A model generated the notes under the pieces. The model searched no databases. It worked only from the letters and a program-made list of their open reading frames with translations, and was not told where the DNA came from. From Smithella sp. (GTDB lineage: Bacteria; Desulfobacterota; Syntrophia; Syntrophales; Smithellaceae): 35,934 nt of DNA. Positions 1-8,271 of this stretch are shown piece by piece (the first letter of the stretch is position 1; each line of letters begins with the position of its first letter). Made by a program: the position numbers and the translations under genes. The DNA lies in assembly GCA_030018675.1 (NCBI GenBank), contig JASEHT010000004.1:1-35934 (forward strand). The letters are read 5' to 3'.

Positions 1-73
1 TAGGAAATCATGTTGAAAATTATGGTCCCTTTAATGGGAGATAAGTGAAAATACAAAATAATTTCAGGTGTAT

Positions 74-1387
74 ATGATGAAAGAAGTTAATATCGGTTTA
101 ATCGGTTTCGGTACCATCGGCAGCGGCGTCGTCCGGCTGCTGAAGCAGAATGAAGATTTAATCGCTAAAAAGCTCGGCGCGAAACTGGTTATGAAGAAAA
201 TCGCCGACATCGATATAACCACATCGCGCGGAATTAAAATCAATAAGGGAGTTCTGACCAAAAACGCGCGTGAAATAATCAACGACAAGGATATTTCGAT
301 AGTCATTGAACTGATGGGAGGGTATGAACCGGCCAGAACATTTGTTTTGGAGGCCATCCGTCAGGGCAAAAATGTGGTAACGGCGAATAAAGCGCTGCTA
401 GCTACCCATGGCAATGAAATATTTGCTGCCGCGCAGAAGAATGCCGTGTACATCGGTTTCGAAGCTAGTGTCGGCGGAACCATTCCGATTATAAAAACCC
501 TCAAGGAAAGCCTTGCAGCGAACAGAATCAATTCGATCATGGGCATTATGAACGGAACCTGTAATTTCATTCTGACCAAAATGACGGATGAAGACAAACC
601 CTTTCATGATGTTTTAAAGGAAGCGCAGAAATTGGGTTTTGCCGAAGCGGATCCCACTTTTGACATCGAAGGAATCGATACCGCGCATAAAATGGCGATT
701 ATTCTTTCGCTGGCTTACGGAAAGAAAGTCAATTTGAAGGATATTTATCTGGAAGGCATTACAAAAATCAGCCGGGAGGATATCGCCTTTGCCCGGGATC
801 TGGGCTTCAGAATCAAATTACTGGCTATCGCCATGCTGAAAAAAGGAACGGTGGAAGCCAGAATCCATCCGACCATGATTCCGTCATCGCATCTTCTGGC
901 CAATGTGAACCGGAATTACAACGCTTTTCATATCATGGGCGACGCGTCCGGTCCCGTGTTTCTTTTCGGACAGGGAGCGGGAATGATGCCGACCGCCAGC
1001 GCCGTTTTCAGCGATATCATGGACAGCGCGCGGAATGTCCTGAACGGTCATAATTGCAGAGGGCCGCTGAGATCGATCAGCGAAACAGCAATGACTCCAA
1101 TAAAATTGATACCCATGGACGATATTGAAACAAAATATTTTTTCCGCTTTTCCGCGCTTGACCGGCCGGGCGTACTCTCGAAGATCGCCGGTATTCTGGG
1201 GAAACACAACATCAGCATTGCCGCCTGTATCCAGAAGGCCAGAGGGAAAAGGGGCGCCGTACCGATTGTGATGACCACGTACAAAGCCAGGGAAAAAGAT
1301 GTTCGCAAGGCGCTGGAAAAAATTGACAGGCTTGATATTGTGCAGGGCAAGACTATGCTCATTCGGGTCGAAGACGATTTAAATTAA
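74..1387 (+). CDS. hom: homoserine dehydrogenase with C-terminal ACT domain
   Basis: It reduces aspartate semialdehyde to homoserine with NAD(P)H in the threonine/methionine pathway, in the cytoplasm. The N-terminus carries a Rossmann dinucleotide loop (GFGTIGSG, about residues 11-18). The middle has the catalytic-domain signatures GIMNGTCNFILTKM and the segment around EADPTFDIEGIDTAHK. The last ~80 residues (from FRFSALDRPGVLSKIAG) are an ACT domain, which in this family mediates feedback by threonine. Length (437 aa) is usual for the long, ACT-containing form. A GTG at 68 is in frame, but the tandem ATGs at 74 and 77 sit better behind the CAGG at 65-68, so I chose 74. The next gene, 24 bp downstream, probably acts in the same pathway. 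Confidence 0.95.
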   Translation: MMKEVNIGLIGFGTIGSGVVRLLKQNEDLIAKKLGAKLVMKKIADIDITTSRGIKINKGVLTKNAREIINDKDISIVIELMGGYEPARTFVLEAIRQGKNVVTANKALLATHGNEIFAAAQKNAVYIGFEASVGGTIPIIKTLKESLAANRINSIMGIMNGTCNFILTKMTDEDKPFHDVLKEAQKLGFAEADPTFDIEGIDTAHKMAIILSLAYGKKVNLKDIYLEGITKISREDIAFARDLGFRIKLLAIAMLKKGTVEARIHPTMIPSSHLLANVNRNYNAFHIMGDASGPVFLFGQGAGMMPTASAVFSDIMDSARNVLNGHNCRGPLRSISETAMTPIKLIPMDDIETKYFFRFSALDRPGVLSKIAGILGKHNISIAACIQKARGKRGAVPIVMTTYKAREKDVRKALEKIDRLDIVQGKTMLIRVEDDLN

Positions 1388-1411
1388 GAAAACGAAAGAA
1401 GTTTATATAAA

Positions 1412-2638
1412 ATGAAATACGTAATTTTACTCGGCGATGGAATGGCCGATTATCCGACAGATAAATTAGGCGGAAAGACGCCGCTGCAGTGCGCGTTTAC
1501 GCCCTTCATGGATCAGGTCGCCGCGGAAGGAACGCTGGGTCTGGTGGACACCATTCCGCAGGGTTTGAATCCGGGAAGCGATGTCGCCACATTGAGTGTG
1601 CTGGGTTACGATCCGGTTGAAAATTACACCGGCCGCGGACCGCTGGAAGCCGCCAGCATGGGCATCAGCCTTGGTCACAATGACATGGTTTACCGTTGCA
1701 ACCTCGTGACCATCGGCGAGAAGGATTCTCCCGGAGAATTCATGGATGATTTTACCGCCGGGCACATTTCCACCTCGGAATCCAGGGAAATTATTCTTGA
1801 TCTCGAAAAGACATTAGGCTCGTTGCTCCACAAGTTTTTCCCCGGTGTCGGTTATCGTCATCTATTCGTCCAGCGGGACGCACAATCCGCTCCGCAAACA
1901 ACACCCCCGCACGATATTACCGGCAAACCGATAGCAGACTATCTGCCGCGGGGCGAGTCCGCCGACGAAGTGAACGCCATCATGCGGAAGGCGTCTGAAA
2001 TATTGAAAAATCATCCCGTGAATATCCGGAGAAGAGAAGCGGGTAAGAAAGAGGCGAATTCCATCTGGCTCTGGGGGCAGGGGAAGAAACCGAAAATGAT
2101 GTCGCTGACCGAAAAGTATTCGATTACCGGGGGAATGATTTCCGCTGTTGATTTGCTTAAGGGTATCGGGGTGATTGCCGGTTTGAAAGTTTGCCCCGTG
2201 GAAGGCGCGACCGGTTACATAGACACCAATTATGACGGCAAGGCCAAAATGGCGCTTGATGTTTTAAATTTTATGGATTTTGTTTTTGTGCATCTGGAGG
2301 CACCCGATGAAATGGGACACGAAGGCAATGCCGAAGGCAAAATCATGGCGATAGAGCTTTTTGATGAAAAAATCGTGGGACCGGTGTTGAATAAAATCGG
2401 ATCATTCGGCGACTACCGGATCATCGTTTTGAGCGATCATCCGACTCCTCTGGATCTCAGAACGCATGTCGCCGATCCGAGTCCTTTCGCTGTTTTATCT
2501 TCAGTCAAGGAGGAAAACCGCGCGGCAGGTATGGTTTTTAATGAAATCAACGCGAAGAATAGTAATCTTCTGATTTCTCCGGGATATTCGTTGATGGAGA
2601 AATTCATTAAAGACTGGGGGAGCGTTGTCCGTTCATAA
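1412..2638 (+). CDS. apgM: ApgM-family enzyme: proposed homoserine kinase / cofactor-independent phosphoglycerate mutase
   Basis: This is an alkaline-phosphatase-superfamily metalloenzyme of the archaeal-type phosphoglycerate mutase (ApgM) group, 408 aa, cytoplasmic. Visible signatures are the metal-binding N-terminus (ILLGDGMADYP), GSDVATLSVLGYDP, the YTGRGPLEAASMGI block, FPGVGYRHLFV, PPHDITGK, the GATGYIDTNYDGKA block, HLEAPDEMGHEG and the C-terminal metal site SDHPTPLDLRTH. Members of this subgroup next to hom have been proposed to be homoserine kinases (a TIGRFAM family carries that name). No GHMP-type thrB is visible here. The immediate hom neighbour therefore makes homoserine kinase at least as likely as glycolytic mutase activity; sequence alone does not decide. 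Its last 14 bp overlap the next gene. Confidence 0.88.
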   Translation: MKYVILLGDGMADYPTDKLGGKTPLQCAFTPFMDQVAAEGTLGLVDTIPQGLNPGSDVATLSVLGYDPVENYTGRGPLEAASMGISLGHNDMVYRCNLVTIGEKDSPGEFMDDFTAGHISTSESREIILDLEKTLGSLLHKFFPGVGYRHLFVQRDAQSAPQTTPPHDITGKPIADYLPRGESADEVNAIMRKASEILKNHPVNIRRREAGKKEANSIWLWGQGKKPKMMSLTEKYSITGGMISAVDLLKGIGVIAGLKVCPVEGATGYIDTNYDGKAKMALDVLNFMDFVFVHLEAPDEMGHEGNAEGKIMAIELFDEKIVGPVLNKIGSFGDYRIIVLSDHPTPLDLRTHVADPSPFAVLSSVKEENRAAGMVFNEINAKNSNLLISPGYSLMEKFIKDWGSVVRS

Positions 2639-3047
2639 TCTAGCTAAAGTCAGGGTGCTTTTCGCCGATACGGACGCCATGGGGGTTGTTTATCACACCA
2701 ACTATATCAAATGGTTTGAGTTGGGGCGAAACGAATTGATGCGACAACTGGGAGTGCCTTACACGGAACTGGGGAAGCTTTCTTTGAATCTCCCGCTGAT
2801 AAATGTGAATTGCGAGTATTTGAAATTTGCGCTGTACGATCAGCTGCTGACGGTTGAAACGCGATTTGCTTATATTAAAAGGGCGACCATCCGATTTGAC
2901 TCCCGCATATGGGACGAAGACATGAAAAATCTTCTGGTAGAGGGCTACACGATTCACGCCTGCACGAACAACGAGGGGAAAATACGAAGAATACCGAAAC
3001 TGCTTCTCGAATTAACTGAAAAATATAATATTAGAAAAGGGGAATAA
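2625..3047 (+). CDS. YbgC/FadM-type acyl-CoA thioesterase (4HBT hotdog fold)
   Basis: A small hotdog-fold thioesterase (140 aa) that would hydrolyse a short-chain or aryl acyl-CoA; the substrate cannot be told. The family signature with the active-site Asp is clear near the N-terminus: FADTDAMGVVYHTNY followed by WFELGRNELMR. The start is a TTG at 2625 preceded by a strong GGGGGAG ribosome site (2616-2622), inside the last codons of the upstream gene, so translation is probably coupled. In many proteobacteria a YbgC homologue stands beside tol-pal genes. Here it stands between the hom/apgM pair and a membrane TPR gene, so no Tol-Pal role is implied. Confidence 0.85.
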   Translation: MSVHNLAKVRVLFADTDAMGVVYHTNYIKWFELGRNELMRQLGVPYTELGKLSLNLPLINVNCEYLKFALYDQLLTVETRFAYIKRATIRFDSRIWDEDMKNLLVEGYTIHACTNNEGKIRRIPKLLLELTEKYNIRKGE

Positions 3048-3052
3048 ATAAT

Positions 3053-3736
3053 ATGGCGGATAAATTAACCAAACAGGATCTGGAAGGGCCGGATGTTTTT
3101 CAATCCACGGTGGACTTGATCAGGGATTATATTTCCGAAAACAAAAAGCGATTTTATTCCATTGTGTCAGCGATTGCCATTGCCGCCGTTCTGGCCTTCG
3201 GCATTTATATGTACTGGAGTCATTATCAATATTCAGCGAAAACAATGTACTCCGCCGCATGGAAAAACGTGACGCAAAATGTCGTGACGAATCCGGAGGC
3301 GGCCCTGATAAACATCAAAGCCTTTCAGGAATTGATTGAAAAGTATCCCCATAGCTGGAGCGCCCGTATGGCTTATTATCATATGGGAAATATTTATTAT
3401 AACGCGGGTGAACTGGATAACGCGATTGCGGCTTACAAGAAATTCGTCGGATTCAGAATGTCCGATAAGGCAGGGCTTAAATTCCTCGCGCTGTCTTCGA
3501 TAGGGTATTGCTATGAAGCGAAAAATGATTACAAATCAGCCCTTGATTCTTTTGAAAAGGCTCAGAAAAGCAACAACGTGGGATTTGAATCCATCGGATA
3601 TGGCAACATCGCCCGCATTCACGAATTATTAAACGACAAAGAAAAAGCTCTGGAATACTATCACAAGGCTCTGGATGACGCCTCTGACGCGTCCAAGGTC
3701 ATTTTTATCAAGCATAAGATTTCGTCTCTCAGTTAA
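3053..3736 (+). CDS. membrane-anchored tetratricopeptide-repeat protein (YfgM-like architecture)
   Basis: A 227-aa protein with a charged cytoplasmic N-terminus (about 35 residues), one membrane helix (about residues 37-54, IVSAIAIAAVLAFGIYMYW) and a C-terminal domain of TPR units. Typical TPR spacing is visible in AYYHMGNIYYNAGELDNAIAA, then ALSSIGYCYEAKNDYKSALD, then GNIARIHELLNDKEKALEYY. The domain would face the periplasm. This layout matches the YfgM/TPR_21 group, whose E. coli member contacts the Sec translocon and periplasmic chaperones; orthology is not shown. An AAGGGG ribosome site lies just before the ATG, 5 bp after the thioesterase stop. It is probably cotranscribed with its neighbours but has no evident metabolic link to them. 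Confidence 0.8.
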   Translation: MADKLTKQDLEGPDVFQSTVDLIRDYISENKKRFYSIVSAIAIAAVLAFGIYMYWSHYQYSAKTMYSAAWKNVTQNVVTNPEAALINIKAFQELIEKYPHSWSARMAYYHMGNIYYNAGELDNAIAAYKKFVGFRMSDKAGLKFLALSSIGYCYEAKNDYKSALDSFEKAQKSNNVGFESIGYGNIARIHELLNDKEKALEYYHKALDDASDASKVIFIKHKISSLS

Positions 3737-3759
3737 AGCCGGTTTGGAGGATTACTTAT

Positions 3760-5520
3760 TTGAAAGTTTTAATGTCAGGTAACGAAGCGATTGCTCGGGG
3801 GGCTTATGAGGCTGGCGTCCGGTTTGCTGCCGCCTATCCGGGAACGCCCAGCACGGAAATACTGGAAAATTTCTGCAAGTATGAAGGGGTTTACGCGGAG
3901 TGGTCGCCCAATGAAAAAGTAGCGGTGGAAGTGGCTATAGGCGCGGCGCTGGCCGGAGAAAAAGCGATGGCGGTGATGAAGCACGTGGGTGTCAATGTCG
4001 CGGCCGATCCCGTTTTCACGGTCAGTTATACGGGGACGAACAGCGCGCTGGTGATCATCAGTGCGGATGATCCCTCTCTGCACAGCTCCCAGAACGAGCA
4101 GGATAACCGCCACTACGCGCGGTCTGCCAAAATTCCCATGCTGGAACCGGCCGATGCACAGGAAGCAAAGGAGTACATCAAGCTTGCTTTCGAGATCAGC
4201 GAAAAATTCGACACGCCTGTGTTTTTACGATCAACCACACGTGTTTCTCATTCCAAGTCGGTTGTGACCCTCTCGGAGCCGGCACCATACGAGGACAAAA
4301 CAGATTTTACCTATAATGCACAGAAATACGTTATGGTTCCCAACTGCGCCCGCATCCGTAGGGCGGAGGTGGAGAAACGACAGCAGGCATTAAGGGAATT
4401 TGCCGAAACTTTTCCGGAAAACAGAATGGAAATTAATAATCCGGACGTGGGAATCATCACGGCGGGCATGCCCTATAACTACGCCAAGGAAGTTTTCCCC
4501 GATTATTCTTATCTGAAACTGGGCATGGTTTATCCTTTGCCGGAGCAACTCATCCGCGATTTCGCTCACAAAGTCAAAAAAATATATGTGATCGAGGAAC
4601 TCGATCCTTTTCTGGAAGAGCAGATTAAAGCTCTCGGCATTAAAGTTATCGGCAAGGAGACATTCCCCTACACCAATGAGTTCGACCCCGGGGTTCTCCG
4701 AAATGCGATCGCGGGAACCACAGAACCTTTATCGCCTTATCAAGAAAGCCTCTCGCCGCGTCCTCCCAATCTTTGTCCCGGATGTCCGCATCGCGGTTTG
4801 TTTTACGCTCTGAAAAAGCAAAAGGCTTTCGTCCACGGCGATATCGGCTGCTACACACTGTCGTATATGAAACCGCTGGAAGGTTTGCATTCCTGCATTT
4901 GCATGGGCGCCAGTATCGGGATGGCGCACGGCATGAGCAAAGCGATGAAGGAAAAAGGGAAGGGGAAGGTGGTCGGCGTCATCGGTGATTCCACGTTTTT
5001 GCATTCTGGAATCACGCCGCTTCTGAACATGGCTTACAACCGAAGTGACGCTTTAATTATCATTCTGGATAACAGTACCACTGCCATGACCGGCATGCAA
5101 GAACACCCCGGAACCGGTTATACTCTGATGGGAAAAGAGGCAAATAAAGTTAATCTAAAGGATTTGATTTCATCTTTAGGAATTGAAAATATAAAGATTA
5201 TCGATCCTTTTGATCAGAAGGCTACAATCAGCGCCATAAAAGAAGAATTGTCCAAAGAAGGGCCTTCGGTCATCATTGCGCAAAGTCCGTGCGCTCTGTT
5301 TAAAAGAGCGAACATCAAGCCGAAACCGGCGCTGAAAGTCGACCCGGATAAATGCGAAGGATGTAAATCCTGTCTTGGTCTTAACTGTCCGCCGATATCC
5401 TGGAAAAAAGGAATAACGAAGGAAGGATCCAAAAGAAAGGGAATCTCCTTCATTGATGAAGCTTTATGTAATGGATGCGGTTTATGCGCGCAGGTCTGTA
5501 AATTCGAAGCAATAAGTTAA
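3760..5520 (+). CDS. iorA: indolepyruvate:ferredoxin oxidoreductase, alpha subunit
   Basis: This is the large subunit of the enzyme that oxidatively decarboxylates aryl-pyruvates (from Trp, Phe, Tyr transamination) to aryl-acyl-CoA while reducing ferredoxin. In anaerobes it can also run toward amino-acid synthesis. The protein is 586 aa, the normal size. It has an N-terminal pyrimidine-binding domain (AAYPGTPSTEILE, WSPNEKVAVEVAIGAALAGE), then CPGCPHR, then a TPP/metal domain (GDIGCYTLS, GDSTFLHSGITPL, DNSTTAMTG). Two ferredoxin motifs end the protein: CEGCKSCLGLNC from about residue 532 and CNGCGLCAQVC from about 570. The start is a TTG at 3760, 9 nt after a GGAGG at 3746-3750. iorB follows across a repeat. 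Confidence 0.96.
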   Translation: MKVLMSGNEAIARGAYEAGVRFAAAYPGTPSTEILENFCKYEGVYAEWSPNEKVAVEVAIGAALAGEKAMAVMKHVGVNVAADPVFTVSYTGTNSALVIISADDPSLHSSQNEQDNRHYARSAKIPMLEPADAQEAKEYIKLAFEISEKFDTPVFLRSTTRVSHSKSVVTLSEPAPYEDKTDFTYNAQKYVMVPNCARIRRAEVEKRQQALREFAETFPENRMEINNPDVGIITAGMPYNYAKEVFPDYSYLKLGMVYPLPEQLIRDFAHKVKKIYVIEELDPFLEEQIKALGIKVIGKETFPYTNEFDPGVLRNAIAGTTEPLSPYQESLSPRPPNLCPGCPHRGLFYALKKQKAFVHGDIGCYTLSYMKPLEGLHSCICMGASIGMAHGMSKAMKEKGKGKVVGVIGDSTFLHSGITPLLNMAYNRSDALIIILDNSTTAMTGMQEHPGTGYTLMGKEANKVNLKDLISSLGIENIKIIDPFDQKATISAIKEELSKEGPSVIIAQSPCALFKRANIKPKPALKVDPDKCEGCKSCLGLNCPPISWKKGITKEGSKRKGISFIDEALCNGCGLCAQVCKFEAIS

Positions 5521-5540
5521 AGTACAAGTACCGCCTTTTT

Positions 5541-5579
5541 TCCCTCTCCCTTGAGGGGAAAGGGCTAGGGTGAGGGTGA
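5541..5579. repeat. dispersed G/C-rich palindromic repeat unit
   Basis: A purine/pyrimidine-biased block: CCCTCTCCC, then TTGA, then GGGGAAAGGG, then CTAGGGTGAGGGTG. The left CCCTCTCCC can pair with GGGAAAGGG (one mismatch) or with the following AGGGTGAGGG, so two alternative hairpins are possible. The sequence matches from memory a repeat type scattered through many environmental proteobacterial genomes. It fills almost all of the 60-bp iorA-iorB gap, and its last bases (GAGGGTG) lie where the iorB ribosome site must be. Only one copy is seen here; its copy number elsewhere cannot be judged from the window. Confidence 0.6.
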
Positions 5580-5580
5580 A

Positions 5581-6162
5581 ATGTCTGATAATGAAGCAAA
5601 AAGTATATTATTTGCCGGAGTAGGCGGCCAGGGAATCCTGCGGGCCAGCGATATTACCTGTGAAGTGATCATGGAAGTCGGTCTTGATGCTAAAAAAAGC
5701 GAGGTCCATGGAATGGCGCAGCGTGGCGGATGCGTGACCAGCCATGTCCGATATGGGAAAAAAGTTTATTCTCCGCTGGCCGAACCGGGAAGCATTCAGA
5801 CGCTTGTTTCCTTCGAAAAAATGGAATCCCTGCGTTATTTGAAATTTCTCAGACAAGACGCCTCTATTATTGTCAATACCGAAGAAATTTATCCTCCGGT
5901 CGTCAATATGGGCGAAGCTCAGTATCCAGAAGAATCTGTTGATTTTTTAAGAAAACATTACGGCAGGGTTATCAGCTTCAACGCCGCCGAACTGGCGCTA
6001 AAGGCGGGAAACATCAAAACCGCGAACGTGGTTCTTTTGGGCGCGCTATCTAACCTGATGAACATTGATAAATCCATCTGGCAAAAGGTTATTAAAAATT
6101 CTTTCCCTGAAAAGCTTGTAAAAATGAATTTAGACGCTTTTCAAATGGGAATTGATGCTTAA
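5581..6162 (+). CDS. iorB: indolepyruvate:ferredoxin oxidoreductase, beta subunit
   Basis: This is the small (gamma-domain type) subunit that pairs with IorA. The 193-aa protein opens with the family motif FAGVGGQGILRASDI (about residues 11-25), followed by KKSEVHGMAQRGGCVTSHVRYG, typical of the 2-oxoacid oxidoreductase gamma domain that helps bind CoA and the partner subunit. Length is normal. It lies 60 bp after iorA, in the usual A-B order. The only plausible ribosome site, GAGG at 5572-5575, lies in the intergenic repeat. A separate promoter is not evident, so cotranscription with iorA is expected. Confidence 0.95.
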   Translation: MSDNEAKSILFAGVGGQGILRASDITCEVIMEVGLDAKKSEVHGMAQRGGCVTSHVRYGKKVYSPLAEPGSIQTLVSFEKMESLRYLKFLRQDASIIVNTEEIYPPVVNMGEAQYPEESVDFLRKHYGRVISFNAAELALKAGNIKTANVVLLGALSNLMNIDKSIWQKVIKNSFPEKLVKMNLDAFQMGIDA

Positions 6163-6213
6163 ATTAATGCACAAATGTTCCATCATAATAATATGATAAA
6201 TAAAGGTTAATAT

Positions 6214-7167
6214 ATGGCAGAAGATTACTATCAGGTTCTGGGCGTCGAAAAAAAAGCTTCGGCAGACGATATTAAAAAAGCTTATCGAAAGCTTGCATTG
6301 AAATGGCACCCGGACAAAAACCCAAATAATAAGGCGGCTGAGGAAAAATTCAAGAAAATTAGCGAAGCGTATGCTGTTTTAAGTGATAATGAAAAACGTC
6401 AGCAGTACGACCAGTTCGGATCGGCTGATCAGTTCCGTCAGCAATATTCCCAGGAAGATATTTACCGTAACTTTGATCTTGATGAAATATTGCGAAGTTT
6501 CGGATTTGGAGGAGCAAAGGGAGGCAGGACGACTTTCCGTACAGGAAGAAGGGGAGGCGGCGCCCGCGATGATTATGATGACCCCTTTGCCGGTCTCTTT
6601 GGCGGCGGTATGGGTGGCGGAAGACAATACGCGAATATGTCGCAAAAAGGACAGGATGCTGAATATAACTTGTCGATTACATTAGAAGAATCTGTTTTCG
6701 GCGCCGATAAAAAGATATCATTTAAGCTCGAAAACCGGATTGAAGACATCAACGTAAAAATACCGGCGGGCATCAGCAACGGAAAAAAATTGCGTTTGCC
6801 CGGCAAGGGATTATCCGGTCACAACGGCGGTCCCAGTGGCGATTTATACTTAAACATTAATGTATTGCCTCATCCTATCTATGCCCGCGATGGCAATGAT
6901 CTCTATATCGAAAAGACCATCAAATTCACCCAAGCGGCGCTCGGAACAACAATAGATGTTCCGACGCTGGACGGAACATCTAAACGAATCAAAATCGCAC
7001 CTGGCACTCAAAATAACACCAAAATTCGCATGAAGGGTTATGGCGTACCGGGATTAAAAGGCGCTCCCAAAGGGGACCAGTACGTAAAAATAAACGTTGA
7101 AGTTCCGAAGAAGCTTTCCGATCGCCAGGCTAAACTTGTTGAGCAACTAGCCGCCGATGGCATATGA
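6214..7167 (+). CDS. cbpA: CbpA-type DnaJ co-chaperone (no zinc finger)
   Basis: A type II J-protein (317 aa) that would stimulate DnaK ATPase and hand over substrates in the cytoplasm. An N-terminal J domain (about residues 4-70) has the HPD triad in KWHPDKNP. Next comes a Gly/Phe-rich linker with several GGG runs (about 92-135), then two C-terminal beta-sandwich domains ([15 protein letters not shown] onward; [33 protein letters not shown]). The four CxxCxGxG zinc-finger motifs of true DnaJ are absent, which separates it from dnaJ. The E. coli counterpart CbpA also binds curved DNA; that is not shown here. AAAGG at 6203-6207 precedes the ATG. It ends the plus-strand block. Confidence 0.9.
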   Translation: MAEDYYQVLGVEKKASADDIKKAYRKLALKWHPDKNPNNKAAEEKFKKISEAYAVLSDNEKRQQYDQFGSADQFRQQYSQEDIYRNFDLDEILRSFGFGGAKGGRTTFRTGRRGGGARDDYDDPFAGLFGGGMGGGRQYANMSQKGQDAEYNLSITLEESVFGADKKISFKLENRIEDINVKIPAGISNGKKLRLPGKGLSGHNGGPSGDLYLNINVLPHPIYARDGNDLYIEKTIKFTQAALGTTIDVPTLDGTSKRIKIAPGTQNNTKIRMKGYGVPGLKGAPKGDQYVKINVEVPKKLSDRQAKLVEQLAADGI

Positions 7168-7425
7168 TTCCTTGCCGTCGCAATATCATCTTTGATTTAA
7201 TAAAGAATCCTGTGATCGCTGTAAATTGAATTATTTAAGTAACTTAAGCTTTTTGATGGCCTGCTATCCTTGTCTAATAATTAAAACATTACGTCCTATA
7301 AGATATCTTATGTAAACATGAAAGAGAAACGATTCGAAATATAGGCTGAAATTGAATCGATTAGGATAATCAAACAACCCGTCTCAATAATTTAAAGAAT
7401 ATTAGCAGAAATTCGTTCGGGCGAT

Positions 7426-8235
7426 CTATCGACCGGAAACCAAGAGAGTGCTCAATTGCCTGTATGATTTTGGAACATTAAAATGATGAATGGATCTTTC
7501 TTTTTGCAGATTAAGAGTCCAGTTTGTACCATTATCGGCGCTCTGTCGGGCAATATTCATGTTATTAGTCAAAGTTTCCTTTTGACGGCTCCCCTCTTCC
7601 GTTTCCGGCAAATGCTTCCCCGACCTTTTTAATTCTTCAAGCATGGCGCTTTCAATGATAGAGACTGATCTTGTTTCGATTTCACGGAGCATCCGGATTT
7701 GCGTCTCATCAGGCGTTGAGGACGGAAGAATAATTCGGAAAGGCCTATCTATAACGCTTTTCAATGATTTGTTTAAAATAAAAGAGGCTAGTTTTTCGGC
7801 GGCTTGTTCAGGAGTGTTTGTTTCAGAGCAACCGGGTGCTGCAACTTCATTATACATCGGGCAAACGGTAATGGTATAATATTCCGCTTCCGGCAAGAGA
7901 AGTTCATCTCCGATTAAAGGCCCGAAATTCAGCGGCCGGAAAAGTTCATCGGTGGGATCTGGTATATTCAGCAAGTTAATGGGGTTAGGATTTGTGCTCA
8001 AATTTTTATTATCAAAGGCACTTGGCAGTGCCCCGGAGGATTCGGGAGATGTCGGAGAAATGGACGGAATGGTGGTATTGGGCGGTAATTCGACGGATAG
8101 TATATTCAGAAGGTTTTGAAAATTAATGGTTACGCCTTCAGCGAACGCTGCTTTTAAAAAATGACATGGAGAAAAAAATAAATACGCTGACAGCGTAAAC
8201 GCCAGTAAAGTCATTTTAAACGTTTCCCGGGTCAT
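7426..8235 (-). CDS. secreted or periplasmic protein of unknown function
   Basis: I do not recognise this 269-aa protein. Residues 1-32 form a signal peptide: a positively charged start, a hydrophobic core (LLAFTLSAYLFF) and a likely cleavage after AFA/EG. A proline/serine/asparagine-rich, probably disordered stretch follows (about 45-95). The rest contains two cysteines (VCPMY and PGCSE), a predicted helical part (AAEKLASFILNKSLKSVIDR) and a polar tail. It starts with ATG at 8235 behind GGTGG. It is the last gene of the minus-strand run, 36 bp downstream of the zinc-ribbon/TIR-like gene, so it may share its transcript. It converges on the co-chaperone gene across 258 bp. Confidence 0.7.
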   Translation of the reverse strand: MTRETFKMTLLAFTLSAYLFFSPCHFLKAAFAEGVTINFQNLLNILSVELPPNTTIPSISPTSPESSGALPSAFDNKNLSTNPNPINLLNIPDPTDELFRPLNFGPLIGDELLLPEAEYYTITVCPMYNEVAAPGCSETNTPEQAAEKLASFILNKSLKSVIDRPFRIILPSSTPDETQIRMLREIETRSVSIIESAMLEELKRSGKHLPETEEGSRQKETLTNNMNIARQSADNGTNWTLNLQKERSIHHFNVPKSYRQLSTLLVSGR

Positions 8236-8271
8236 GAATCCACCGTTTGTCTTTTGAGGCTTGAAATTAAA

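Noticed and set aside
3-44. In-frame codons ending GPFNGR and a TAA, possibly the tail of an upstream gene
   Set aside because: Fourteen codons are too few to recognise a protein or to show coding, and another frame has a stop at position 1. An upstream aminotransferase gene would fit the context but cannot be supported.
2625-3047. YbgC-like thioesterase as a Tol-Pal cluster marker
   Set aside because: No tolQ, tolR, tolA, tolB or pal gene is present in the window, and the neighbouring TPR protein is not a CpoB/YbgF layout because it has a membrane anchor instead of a cleaved signal.
7235-7256. TTAAGT-A-ACTTAA followed by a short T-run after cbpA
   Set aside because: The stem is short and AT-only with a one-base loop, so it is not a credible terminator.
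7298-7311. 14-bp perfect palindrome ATAAGATATCTTAT in the cbpA 3' intergenic region
   Set aside because: It has no loop and no T-tract, lies between two convergent gene ends, and is within what AT-rich DNA gives by chance; no operator role can be argued.
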